Shown here: positions 1 through 13,200 of the stretch, piece by piece
Layout of the letters: each line of letters begins with the position of its first letter
Position numbering within the stretch: position 1 is the first letter of the stretch
From: Schistosoma mansoni
Lineage: Eukaryota; Platyhelminthes; Trematoda; Strigeidida; Schistosomatidae
NCBI RefSeq assembly: GCF_000237925.1
Contig: NC_031497.1
Span: 6,746,831-6,810,830 of the forward strand
Length of the DNA: 64,000 nucleotides
Direction of reading: 5' to 3'
Translations under genes and position numbers: made by a program
Notes under the pieces: generated by a model
What the model was told of the DNA's origin: nothing
Databases searched by the model: none
The model's input: the letters and a program-made list of their open reading frames with translations, nothing else

Positions 1-1126
1 AGGACAAGTAACCAAACTAAAGAACGATGTCGAAGAACGATGTCAAAATTTGGTGGTTAGGATCGTATCATTACATTTTCTTTCGTCTATAAAAAACTGT
101 CAAATATTATCATTAATTTTTATTTCCATAAAGCTGTTTAAATACTTTTCAACTGATAGTTATCAATGATATCTATTTATTTTTATGTAGCGGAATTAAT
201 GTGGGTGTAAATTAACAGTTATCTATATGTAGAATAAAAATCATCATTAGTCATAACATAACTTTAAATAATAATCTTTTGTCATGAGAGAAAATTAGGA
301 GCTCAAGTGAATGGTTTATGCTGTGATGCGTCCCCAAAGTCAGGTAACGTAACCTTCTACTTATCAAAACTGTCACTAAGGTAGTCTTCTTGTACTAGCA
401 TATTATGCAAAGAAATCATATTTGTTCCAGAATGGTCATTTGGATCTAACAGGTTCCATCCTTGTTTTATCTGCTTCGTTTTATACATCGGATTATTACT
501 ACTCATCATTACATATAGATTATGACTTTAAATCGCTTATCGACTTCTCGAAATACATTGCTCACTGAGTAACATTTCTGTTAAGGTTTACGAGCGACAG
601 GATGCTTTTTAACAAAAAAATATATTCACAACATTGTGAATTTCATATTGTTTCGACCAAAACCTAGGAGCGCTGAATGAATGTACATATGATTACACTT
701 TCTCATACCATTATTCATTTAACAAAATGTGTTATTTCAAAAATTTGTGAGGTTTTGTAAGCAAGACAATTGTAATATTTTACAACCCTTTTTAGCCACT
801 ACAATTGTACGTGGAAACGAGGAACAATAGATGAAAAACTAATTTATTATGGTCTTTCTGAGGAAAAGTTGAAAGTTTAATACTGCTGTTTATTTTTAAA
901 ATGTCTTAGACTATTGAAGGTCAAGAATAATGATAAGGTGAGGAGAAACGATTAAAGCTATGCATCTATAGTATGTGTTTCCGACAGATGTATGTATGTA
1001 TAGTTTAATTGATTATGGCAAACTTTCACAATTGAATGTTTAATGACCAATATTTTTAGTTGATAACATTTGGGAATAATTAAGCCCGTTGATAAACGTA
1101 TCTTGTTAATGTATTGTTTATTTTAG
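1..1126. other. intron or 5' flank of CCDC146, no exon assigned
   Basis: AT-rich DNA without a convincing exon. A short open run at 311-343 ends in a usable donor (CAG then GTAACG) but has no clear acceptor and no recognisable peptide. Confidence 0.4.
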
Positions 1127-1200
1127 TCAGAAAGTACAGAAATTCAATCACAACTGTTACAAACAATGAAAGAAACTGATAAGTTACAAAAACAAAAGGA
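1127..1200 (+). CDS. CCDC146: CCDC146 exon A
   Basis: Acceptor ATTTTAG, donor GTATGT. It encodes a hydrophilic helix beginning [12 protein letters not shown] and ends with two bases of a codon, which the first base of the exon at 2645 completes. The true first coding exon is not in view. Confidence 0.6.
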
Positions 1201-4200
1201 GTATGTAGTTCATTTTTTTGTTTAATTGTTGTCTAAAATTATTGATCTTAAAATTCAACCTTCTATCACTAAAAGTATTAATATCTAGACGTATGAATCA
1301 GTAACAAGAAAACAACTATTGAGTTTTTCCAGAAAAGACTACAAAACCATTAACGTTTTCATCATATTATGTAAAACACGAAGTAGACGTACACTCATGG
1401 CGTACTTAATGCGTTTAAAATGAGGAAATATTGCTATCGCACGAAATAAAGTTTTAAACATATAACACCCCGCATTGGTTCTATGCTGATTGTACCTAAA
1501 ACATAAAACGGACATATTCCTAAATCCTAATTCTAAATCATCAAATCTAAATCTATAACTCTAACAAAAACAAAAACCTTAATGCCATCTGTAAATCCTA
1601 ACCAACAACAATGCGTGGACTCCTAAAAGTCTATTAGGGTTATTCTATATCTATAAAAGTTAATTTAGATATTATACGTTTTGTTTACGGACAGAACAAT
1701 ATTTATAAGGTTTCAACAAATCTATTAACTGTGTAAAATTTGTACAATTTTTAACTTTTCTGTAAACTACTCATTTACAAAAGTAGTTTCTTAACTGACT
1801 CACAGACGGTTGGAATCCTAAGAGATTGTTTTAAGCTTATCTCAATAAACTGTTACTTTTTTGGTCTCTGTTCACTTGTCGTAAAGGTATTTATACAATA
1901 TTGAATTTCTTTTTTAGAAATAGCAGAAATATAAATGATGTAAGTGAAGAAGATATTATACAGATAATACCGTATTTGGTTGAGACAGCTGAACATATTT
2001 TCCTAATCTCGGTTGTTTCAGTTGAGGATGAAACACGATTAGATAATCTCGTCTAATTAAATTTTCACAGAAAGGAAAACTTAAATACACTTGTTTGGAA
2101 AAGCATACAATACTTGAATTGTTAAACTGAATTATTCAACCGACACAGTTCATTTCTAAAGTTTTCTCATATGACCAGACTTTTAAATAAACATTAGAAA
2201 ACTGAGTGGTCGCAAAAAGATAGAGGGAAATGACTTTCGAATAATTTAATTTAAGTTCTACTCAATAAAAAGGTAACGGTTCAACTCATAGACTGATGTC
2301 AGTTAACAACAAGCTTAGGTTTATAGATACCTGGATACCTTCTGAAGTCGCTTAAAATCAGGAAAAAATGGACAAAATATTGCTTCACTTTTATTCGTTG
2401 TGATGTTGCAACTTGACCAATCAGTTCTAAGTACTAGGCAAGTATCCTGTCACTTAACACTCAACTGTCAGTCATTGTAAAGTTCTCACTCCTACATGTG
2501 GTCAGTTGAGACTGGGATATGTCATTTGTAATGCTTATGAAAAGTATACTGGTCCTCATGGGTTTTGATCTCATATTTCATTTCCCTTTCTTTTGAATAT
2601 TTATATTGACAATTATTATATATGTAATTTTGATTTATTTTAAGCGAAGTAGAACGTTTAAAAACCGAAACGTCAGATGAACAGTTGAAGTTACAAGATG
2701 AAATGAAAACACTAGAATCACTTCGTTTACAACTTGAATTAGAAAGTGTAAAACTACAAAAGTAATGTAAATTTGTCCCTTTTTGAAATTTGATTTTATT
2801 AATGTTAAGTGGTATTTATGATTTCATGAAAACTGACTGATTTTTAAAATTTTGTCAATCTTTTTTATTTATTTGTTATCTAGTTTGATTATACTACCCT
2901 AGACACCAAATTACAAGCAGTTTTATTTTAAAGCAATTAATTAAACAAAAAATTCATTTTTAAAAGCATTATAGTCATTGAGAATAGCCGAAGAATGAGC
3001 ATAAAGTATGTTCGCATATGGATCACATTACGGAAAATACAACCGAGCTTAATCACACATTAAATGTGTTTTTAGAGTTTGCGTTCGATAATTGGTTAGA
3101 AACCCTGATCAATAGAAAGTTTTTAAAGGGTCGGAGGTATTTATTTACGATGAGTCGCTATTCAGTACAATGATTCTGTCATTTTCCAAATCAACGTTTC
3201 ATTTGAGACTTTAATTGTGAATGAACTTGTAATGAAATGTCTAAAACTTACTGCTTTTAATCGTTAGACATTCCTCTAGCTCATTTAATTAACATGAAAA
3301 AATCGTTCATTCATTTGACTGAAAACGCATCTTAAGCAATTGACGACAGTTAAAGAAATCGTTCGGACTACAGAGAAAGTTATAGGTCATTCTTACGTTT
3401 AAAAATAGAATATTAATAAATTTTAGAATGATATCAGTGACCGAACCCTTTTGTTAATTGTATGTAACCTGAAGAGTCTCTAAATGCATATCATTAAACA
3501 TCAATATCGCCTTACTTCGAGACTCACCAACCCTGTTTACTGGAAGTCACATTGGATCAAATAGGAGAATTTCGAGTCTTAAGAAGGGTACTATATCAGT
3601 TATTTACTCATTACTATTCAGATATATTCCTTAAATTTATTCCAGTTTCTAAATTAAGTTATTAAAATCTCGATAGAAAAGGAGAATAATCAATGGTGAT
3701 TCAGTTTAGGAGCATGGAACGAACACATTTTCCAGAAGTCATTATCATCACATAATATACTTTCGGTCAGCTTGTTTTTATCTGAGTATATCTCGAATGA
3801 TTCAGTATAATTGGAAATGGTCTCCATTCATAAAGACTAAGTGTACAGAAAATATTATAAATTATCCTCTATTTTTAAAGACAGTTTAGTGAATGATTAA
3901 CTTTCAAAGGTTTTCTGATTCTTATTATGTAATAATGAACAAACACACTTGATAACTGATTCAGTAATTTTAGAAACGGATAACAATTAAGACATCAACT
4001 GTTATTCACTTATCAATAAGCACGGATTATTTGATGTTTACTGCTCTAATACCACCGTATGAATTGTTTTTTATTCTGTAGTCAGTCTACTAAAAAACAG
4101 AAGAAACTCTGTGATTTACAAGCGCAACATGAAGCTGTAAATATACATGTTTCTGAACTAGAACAGAAAAATGCGGAAATGACGCTGCAAAAGTAAATTA

Positions 4201-7200
4201 AAATTACTTTCATGGTACCATTGAAAATGTAAAAATGACGTTTATTTTTATGCAATTATCTTTTTCGTCATACTAGGTGGTTGAATGTTAGCAGTATAAA
4301 GGTCTGAACCCACGTTTCGTGTTAGTTGGAGCTCATCAAAGAAGAATATCTGTAATATTAGAGAACTGATATCCTATGTAAGATTCAAACATACAAGGCC
4401 TATTTTTATGGTCACAGGCATTAAGATTGAGATATTCGTGTCCAGTCCGACATTTTGTAGGACTGTGCAACACAATATATGTGACGTTGAACTGCTTAGA
4501 TTGATGGACTTATTCAACCTCAATAAATTAATTGAAGTAATGATAGAAAAAAGTATGAACAAAACTTATGTTATTAGTCAGTTGTCAATCAGCCTAAATG
4601 TAATTATTTCGATAGCAGTTTGTTAAAAGTTAAAAACTGTGATATTATTAGTGTTTTATGGTATATTTAAGTGCTTGGTGAACAATCCACTAATAATCAT
4701 TCATATCATTCAAACTAAATGAAATGTTTGTCAGATGTTTTGAAGTATGAATACCGTTTTCAGCTGCTATAATATTAAAATATTCTAGTGAAATCCCAAT
4801 CTTATTGTGGTTGGAAAGTTGTATGTGCATTTCCAAGTCAACTTATATTTTTCGGATATTGAACTAGGAAACTTAACAAAAACGAAATAGTTGTGTAAAA
4901 CAACGCTATACACAACACAATATGTAAAACATATTGACTATTTTGTTATTTGAAAGCTACTACAAAGAGATAAACTGCTGAAAAATCTTTGAACATGAAA
5001 AATTGTTTCCTCATTATAAAACTACCATTTTAAACTTGATTGGTACCATTATTGAAGACTGAATCTGAAATAATAACAGAATAGTTCTTTAATTCCCCTT
5101 TCTTGTTTGTTTTTTTGTGTTTGAAAATAGAACAGAAACAGATTTGAAAATGGACCATTTAAAACAAGAACTTTTACAGTTGAAAGATCGTATCAATCAT
5201 CAAACACGTTTACATGAAGCATTTATACGTAAAACTCGTAAAGCTGATAATATACTACAAGCATTAAAAGAATCTGTTAAGTTTACAATGAAAACATGTT
5301 CTGAAAAGCATATGAATTATTTGGCTATGAAACAAACTGGTCAAAATACTCAATTATTAAAGAAACGTACTCAATTAATTAATGATATAAAGAAGCTTAA
5401 AGAAATGCTGATAAGTCAAGTAAGTTGTAAAATAAAATTCAGACATTGAATCACTGTATATAACCATAAATATCACACCAGAAGTTAAGGCCAGTTGGTT
5501 TAATTCCATTATTATTACCTCATAGAACTGAATACATTAGGAGACTGCATAAAATCTGTCAATTATTTTCTGGTTTCGAATCTTTTTCTATCTGAAGTTA
5601 GTCCATCTTTTAGAAAATAATAGGTCACTGGTCTAATTTTTTGTCAAAAGCTCTATGAATACACTGACAATGTATATGTCTTATGGGTGTTTAGTTGGAC
5701 TTTCCTTGTAAATTACATTTTCGTATTGCTTGATCCTTCCTAGTAGTGAATTATTAGCACAGGTTGACACTTACTCATAAATTTCCACTGTGTAAAGTAT
5801 AAACCAATATCCATGACTAGTCTATATATTGTATACAATATCACCCGACTGTTATTACCAGTAGCTGAACTTTTATTGAATCTGTTGTAAAAGAGTTCTC
5901 TGTGAAAGAATTTTAATAAATCTATAAGTTCATAATGTATTGGTTATTTGAATCTTCCGTTGATTTTGTGAACTTCAATTGATCAGTCTGTTTTAACATT
6001 TGTAAATACTTTGAGAATTGCATTGATATTACCATTAAGTCAGAAGTATTTTAAACAGGGATATATGGTGGCTACCAGTAGAATCCTAGACACGAGTTTC
6101 GTCTTATTTGGGACTCGTCATCCAGATGTAGCTGCATCTCATAGTCGATGTTTACTTCAGGCCTAGAACCTAGTACATTTGGCATCAAATTCACAAATTG
6201 TTATCTAATTAGCTACTGAGTGAAGATAGCCGCTGGCTTGTGCAACATGGTAAACTTTAGTTCATTTTAAATTGGTTGTTTGATGTTGTTGATGTTATGG
6301 GCTGAAGTAAATGGGGTTCCGGTGTGCAGATAACTACTGGGATGTAGGTTCATCCAGCTGGTAAGTCCCAAATAGGACGAAGGGAGCATCATATATTCTA
6401 CTCCTAGCCACCGTCAAATTGTGGTTATTCTACAAGTTATTTGAAATATTCTACTCTTTAGTTTAATTATATGTGTTTAAATGAAAATCATGTTCATCAA
6501 TAGCAAAACACATAACTGAAACAAGCCATTGAATCTGTCCTAATACATCTTTTAGTGTCTTTTAGAAACTACAAAGAACTACAAAGAAAGCTTATAGACG
6601 CCTTGGGTATTAGGAATTCAAATATACTTTGTGCACACAAAACAATTTGTCATAACTGTTATGTTCTTATGCCCTATTGATTATCACGTGGCAAAATCTC
6701 CAATTAGAACACCGACCTATATGACCTTGGTGCTGTGCCATGCCAAAGACGCGTTAAAAATACGAGCAGCCTAGAGTCAATTATGAGTACTTATCGGTTC
6801 TTCTCGCCTAACCCCGTCCGTTTGAGTTCAGAACACCAATATCAGGTTTCACTGTATGAATAATGTATTTCAGACATATGCAGTTTATATACAAGCAAAT
6901 CAGATCGCACCATACCATAAAATAGAAAATAACAATTATACAAGATCAAGCCAAAATTGTCTGTGAGAGGCTGTAACTAATAAATTGGGAATAACTTAAG
7001 AATAGGAAATCGTATAATAGTAGTCAATAGGTCAAATGAAACCCTTATAATAAAAGGAATATGGATATACATATAATATAGTTACTTAATGGTTATCCAC
7101 TTATAATATATGAAATAATAGTCCATAAATAATTCTTAGCAGTTACCATTGATATATTCTTTGTTACGATATAACAATAACCTCGAATCTGGTACGACAG

Positions 7201-10200
7201 TCCTTAAGTCGTTTTCCGGTTCATAGGTGGTATGGATTCTTATTCTCTCTATTTCACACAAATTTTCTTCATTTTTATTTACATTTATCACTTTATATTT
7301 TCTTTACCTGTTAATTGATCGACCTCTACTAGTTCTCATGTATCAGTTGTTTTGATAAGCATATATTTGATCAGATTGTGCAAGATGTATGGACTACATA
7401 CAACACATTTTTTCCAGATCGACTCTGTTTCCTCATTACACTAACAAGATTTATAAAAGGGACTGACTGTGTCAAAGAAAACTCCAGTTTGAAATTTAAA
7501 GAAGAAAGGTTTTGCTGGAGATAGAAAAAGGTTTTATTTCTTAAGCTGTTAGATAATATGAATACCAGCTAGTTATCCTTCCTGGATGTGGAGTATAGGT
7601 TTTAATCCAAGTGTACAAAAGTTATTACTGTGAGCATTTGGCTCGAATCCTTTAACTGTTTACAACGGCTGGCTAACGACTAGCATATACGGCTGATTTG
7701 TAATGAACCAGATAAACAATTGGTTGATTTTGATTTGCAAATTATAAGTTCCAAGTAGACACTTAAATCCCAAGTAATACTTTCTCCAGCCAATGAAATT
7801 TTGTGTTCATAAAGTGTCAGTTTAAATTGATCACTTAATAATCAAACTGTAATCCACTAACACAAAATTCTATGCATTACTTAAATGTGTTAATGAACAA
7901 TATATGTGCTATCAAACATTAGATACAAGAATCACTAGGTCTCACAAATCAAATCGTAGTAATATGAACAATGAATGACAAATTCTTTTTGTTTTAAGCA
8001 AACTCACAAGTAATCAGGCTGGTTTATTAATAACCCTGCTAAGCGATTAGATATTAGAACTGGAGCTGTAATATACAAGTTCCTGAACATAAAATATTTT
8101 AACGTTCAAATACGACTCAGGTATTTGATTTTTGAGAATATACCTAACAATGCAAATGAATTAATTAAGGAGTTTTAATTAGAGATTTATTTTTTAATTC
8201 ATTTTTTGCTCTTCTTTTTTGATATCTTAGTGTCAACTTACTGAACTTGAACAAACTAAACTACGTCAAAGTTTACAACAAGTAGATCAAATGAATTATG
8301 ATTTGGCTAATTTACGTATTGAACTTGTAGAATTGACACGTTTAGTTACTATTAAATCAGATGAGAGAGAACAAAAATCTCGAGAGTTTTTAATTGCTCA
8401 ATCACGATACAATCGTATACAAGATGATATTAAGTCAAAACAACTGCAAATAAATGAATATGATAAATCACTGAATAGTACACAGGTATTTGCAGAAATT
8501 ATCGATTTTGTTACTGTACATATTGTATTCTGGTCTAAATTATGAAGTATTTATCAAATTTTGATTTCAATAAACCTTCGTTATTTACCTAAATGTGCGT
8601 TATCTAAGGGCTACACTTATTCTCCTAACAAGAAATGTTCACAGACTCCAAGAGATAGAGAATATTATTATTGAGAAATTCCACTAACTTAAAAACCATT
8701 TAAAGACATTAGGTAATCTCATGCCACTTCAGTTGTATTTGGGATTCCTTAGCTGTGGTAACTCCCGACTTTTTAACAAAGTAAACTGAAGGAAATCAGA
8801 TGAATAACATTGAGTCTAACACGGTTATACCAAGACACTAGACTGAGATAAAATTATTTGGAGTTTCGCGAAAGATATAAACAAAATCCAATTCAATTAA
8901 TTTGCTTGCATCTCTCTTCTGGTAAACTTGACTCATCTAGTCATGGTTACTCAATTGTTTCGTAAATATTTCTTCCGGTACATCAATTCACATTTTCATG
9001 TATGTGTATTAGCGATTGACCTAGTAAATATTTTTAAAAAGTATATTTTTTTCGTATAGATATTTGCCATTTCGAATTCCTAGTTAATTAATGTATCAGC
9101 ATATTGTTAACCTTCATTTTAGTATTTATGAGTTTTACAAGCTCATAGTTATTTGGATATTTGTTTCCTAGTATATAACTTGTTAAATTTGCCGGATGAC
9201 CTGGAACAAATGATTGGGTCACACATAAAATCTTAAATCAGAACACTAGGTTTGTCTATAAAAAGCAGTACTGTAATAAGTGTCAGTAGAAGCAATACAT
9301 TTTAAAAAACCTTAATTTGTAAGTCACGTAAGGTATTGAAATGCACCAAGGTACATTTAAGTGAGAAATGCTTCCTGAAATGTTTATCTAAGAATAATTT
9401 ACCAAAATCACCCAAAAAACTAAGTAGTGGTTCAAATTCAACAATCGCAGATAACAAACATGTGTACTCAATATGGAAATACGTACAAATAAACAAGTGT
9501 TCAGTGAACGCACAAGAATGAAGTTAACTTATACAGAATGTTAAAACAATACAATTATAATAAAAAATGCATTGAATGTTGCGAATTCATGTGTTACATA
9601 ACGAAGAGATTATATGCTGTACATTTAAAAGTGATTGATAATGACATAGCTTACTAAATCTATGCAAGTAACCTAGTATCTACTGAAAAAAGAGCCAACC
9701 TACTATAAAATGAAAGTGAAAAAATCAAGCAGAGTTAACATACTTGAAGACTTTATTTTGTGCAAATATTTTTGAAAAGCGTACAAAATCGATTAAATGA
9801 TTCTTTGTAGAAAGTTTCTCATTAATAGGTTCCCATAAAGGCAGCAGACAAGCATTAAAAGTAAACGGTAATAGCCACTGAAGAAAAATTATTATTTTGC
9901 AAGAACTACATAACTAATATGCAACTTACGCTCATTGGCTGGCTCTTGATGTATATTCTCAATTCGATAGATTTTGTTAGATACTAGATATACTGCTGGT
10001 CAACCCACTTTCAACCTTTCGTTTAGGTTATACTCTTGAAACAGACTATTATTTTATTGACAGTGGATAAATGAAATTGTCAACACACAACTGCAACACT
10101 AGTTATTTAGTCAGTTTTTAGTAAAAAATTGTAGCTAACCTTGAATCTAGAAAAGTGCTTGAACGAACTTCGTCTTATGAGCTGATAAATAATTCTTTAC

Positions 10201-13200
10201 AATAATTTTTGAAAAGCATAACTCCTGTTACTAACGTACATCAAACTATGTGAACACATATGTCATCACCATAGTCAACGATCTAATCAAAAGAATGAAG
10301 AAAGAAGATGGAGATACTATTGATTTGTATCACTGAAAATGATAGCAGGCTATCCAATAGTGTCTAGTACTATATCAAGCCCATGTCGGTTATTCTAGCT
10401 TCTCGATAGACTGATTTAATCATCCTTCTTGAGCCACATTTTTACCTTGTTCGTTATTCGTTTATTAACATTGGTTGTTTTTATAGTAGTGCATACGTGT
10501 GTATTGCTTATTCTACTCATCACATGCCTGTAGCTTATTTTCGTCTGACCATAAATATGAAATCTCGCTTTAACTAAATTTGTTTTCTCACTCACCTTCT
10601 CCGCTTCGTTTTGATTTTCCGCTTTTTATTTTGAATGTCTGTACGTTTCAATGAGTGTAAGAAATATGCGTATTCGAAATTCATTTTCATATTCGACATA
10701 GTTTACTCCGTTATTTACTAATGATGGTAGCCCAAATGACATCATCATACGATCTAATTGGAGTCGGACTAAAGGGGCAACAAAAATTTTGTTTAAAATC
10801 TCTTTCTTATTAACATTATAACAGCTTCTTTTTATACTAATTTTATGTGAATTTTTTAAAAAAAATTATTTTATTTAGAAAAAATTGAAAGATTTCGCTC
10901 ATTTATATGAAACAGTTAAAGAAGAACGTAATAATTGTTTAAATTCTATTCAATTATCAAATCAACATATACAAGAATTGGGAGAAAAACTACGTATATC
11001 AGCAAATGAAATAGATATTTTAAAGAATCATTTAGATCATAAAGAAGAATTATTAAATAAACAACGAAAAAATATTGAAAAAGTTACTGTAGCACGTGAT
11101 CTTTTACGCAATGAATTCTCAAAATTGGTATGTTTTTTCTAAAAATGTTTTCAAACAGTATATGTATGCATTTCAAGTAATTTAAGTTTCATAGAGTTGA
11201 GATCCTGAGTCAATTGAAGCTAGACCACCATCGAAAACCTGGAAGCAATGGATGGATTTAAGTTTCATTTGTTTTTTAGTTGTTTATTATTATTGTGCAG
11301 GTACAATACAGAGGTTTGATAACTTGATTTATATCTAATTGGTGTCAAGTTTGAAATTATCTTTCCTCAGTTCAGTCCAAGAAGCAGGTTGGTGCCTCAT
11401 CACTCACACGTATCAAAATTCAGAACACAGCCTGTTAATAACTAAGATCCTGGAGTATGTACTTGAATTAGATTACAAACAGTGTTTTCTAATAATGGAT
11501 TGAACCTATTTTTGACAAAAAGATAACAGCAGCTTAATAATAGTAAATACTTTTGTCTACGACATGAAGTGAATTTAGATAGCCATAAAAAACCAGGAAG
11601 TACTGGGCAAACATTCCGTTCTAATTCAAAACACTAAGAGTTTGCATCCATAATACTATTAGGGTTCAAACCCAAAATCTTGAGGCTCCGTGATGGACAT
11701 TTAACTTTTATATTAATAGACTGGTATAAAATAGTTTGTGTTATCACACTCAGTGTTTCAAACTGATACTAGTACACAGACTTCTTATACGTTGGTCTCC
11801 AACCGGCAACTGAATCGGAAGACTAAGAGTGCCAAGGAGATTTTACTGGGCTTAACCGAGTAAAATGAATAAACATACATGTCTACTCCTTAGAAGATAA
11901 AACTGTTTCTTGGTCAACCACCAGGACTTATCGTTTAGAGAATTTTCGTGAGCATAACATGACCTTTTCACTTGCCAAATTTTGATTTGCTCACTGTGTC
12001 AGTTTGCACATTTTGCCTCAGTCAGTTTACTACATCAAGTAATCATCATCCACTACCATTATTATTTATTTGCTTATTTTTTTCATTATTCGCTTGTGTA
12101 GAGTTGTACTATCAAAGATAATGAAGCGCAAAAGGAACGAATGGAACAATCAATCCATAGGCAAAATACAATAATTACACAAACAACGAAGCAATTAGAA
12201 GACTTAAAAAATGCTATAGGTCATGTAATTAAACTACGCGACTCTCGAGCTATTGAAATAGTTGAACGTAATGAAGAATTCTGTGTTCTACAGGTAAAAC
12301 ATTTTGTATTCACTTGAGCTATAAGAATGTAAACAGACGAAGAAAACATACTGCCTTTAGTAGGTTTTTATCAAATGATCACGGTTTATTGATTGTTTAT
12401 TTACTGAGTCTGTTATTATTAAATAGCTTTTAATTAAAGTTCACGTGATTGAGACGAGCCGATGAATCATAGTCGTCTATATGAAAAACAGAAATCCCCC
12501 ACTCAAGTTATTACTCTCGTCACGTTATCATGAGGGGTTCTTTCCACCTAAAACTCTTAGCGTTGTCTGATTCAGATAGGAGTAATCTTTAGTTATATAT
12601 TCTATATCTTCTAAAACAATTCGTTCTAGTAACGCTGTTTGTACTTGACTATCTTCAAGTGTTTCTACAAAACACAATGAAGCACAAATGTAAGAAATAC
12701 TGCATCAGAAACACTAAACCTACGTATTCATGAGCATACATAAAATAGATTTTTTTTAAAATTACATCTCAGTTTGTTTAACTTTGTTCGAAACAAATTT
12801 TCTGCAAATCATGTCTATTTACAAAACGAAATCCTTACTTAAACCACAGATATCTTCGTAATTTATTAAAACTGATTATGCCTCTTGTTAGTCTATTGAT
12901 TTTAATACCTTCGTCTGAAATTAATTTTTCTAGTAAGTTCAGACCATTTTATTAGTAATTGTAATGCAAAATGAGAACGAAAGTGAAATATTCGTTCTGT
13001 TTTAATCATTCAATGAATAATTATACATCTAAAGGTTTGTTCCTCGTAATTGATATTATATTACTATAAAAAGACTTTCTGATTGTTAGCATAGAAATCC
13101 TAGGACCATATAAATTTGATTATGATATTATGATTCCAGGTTTAATAATCCTATTATGTAATTCTTAAGAAAGGATTCGGTAAGTTTTTGGGACAGAAAC

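Noticed and set aside
311-343. Possible first exon starting ATG GTT TAT
   Set aside because: Only a donor site supports it; no family similarity and a stop codon directly in front.
1918-1939. Possible 22-bp micro-exon in the coiled-coil gene
   Set aside because: It has AG and GTAAGT borders, but exon A joins exon C in frame directly while including it would break the phase.
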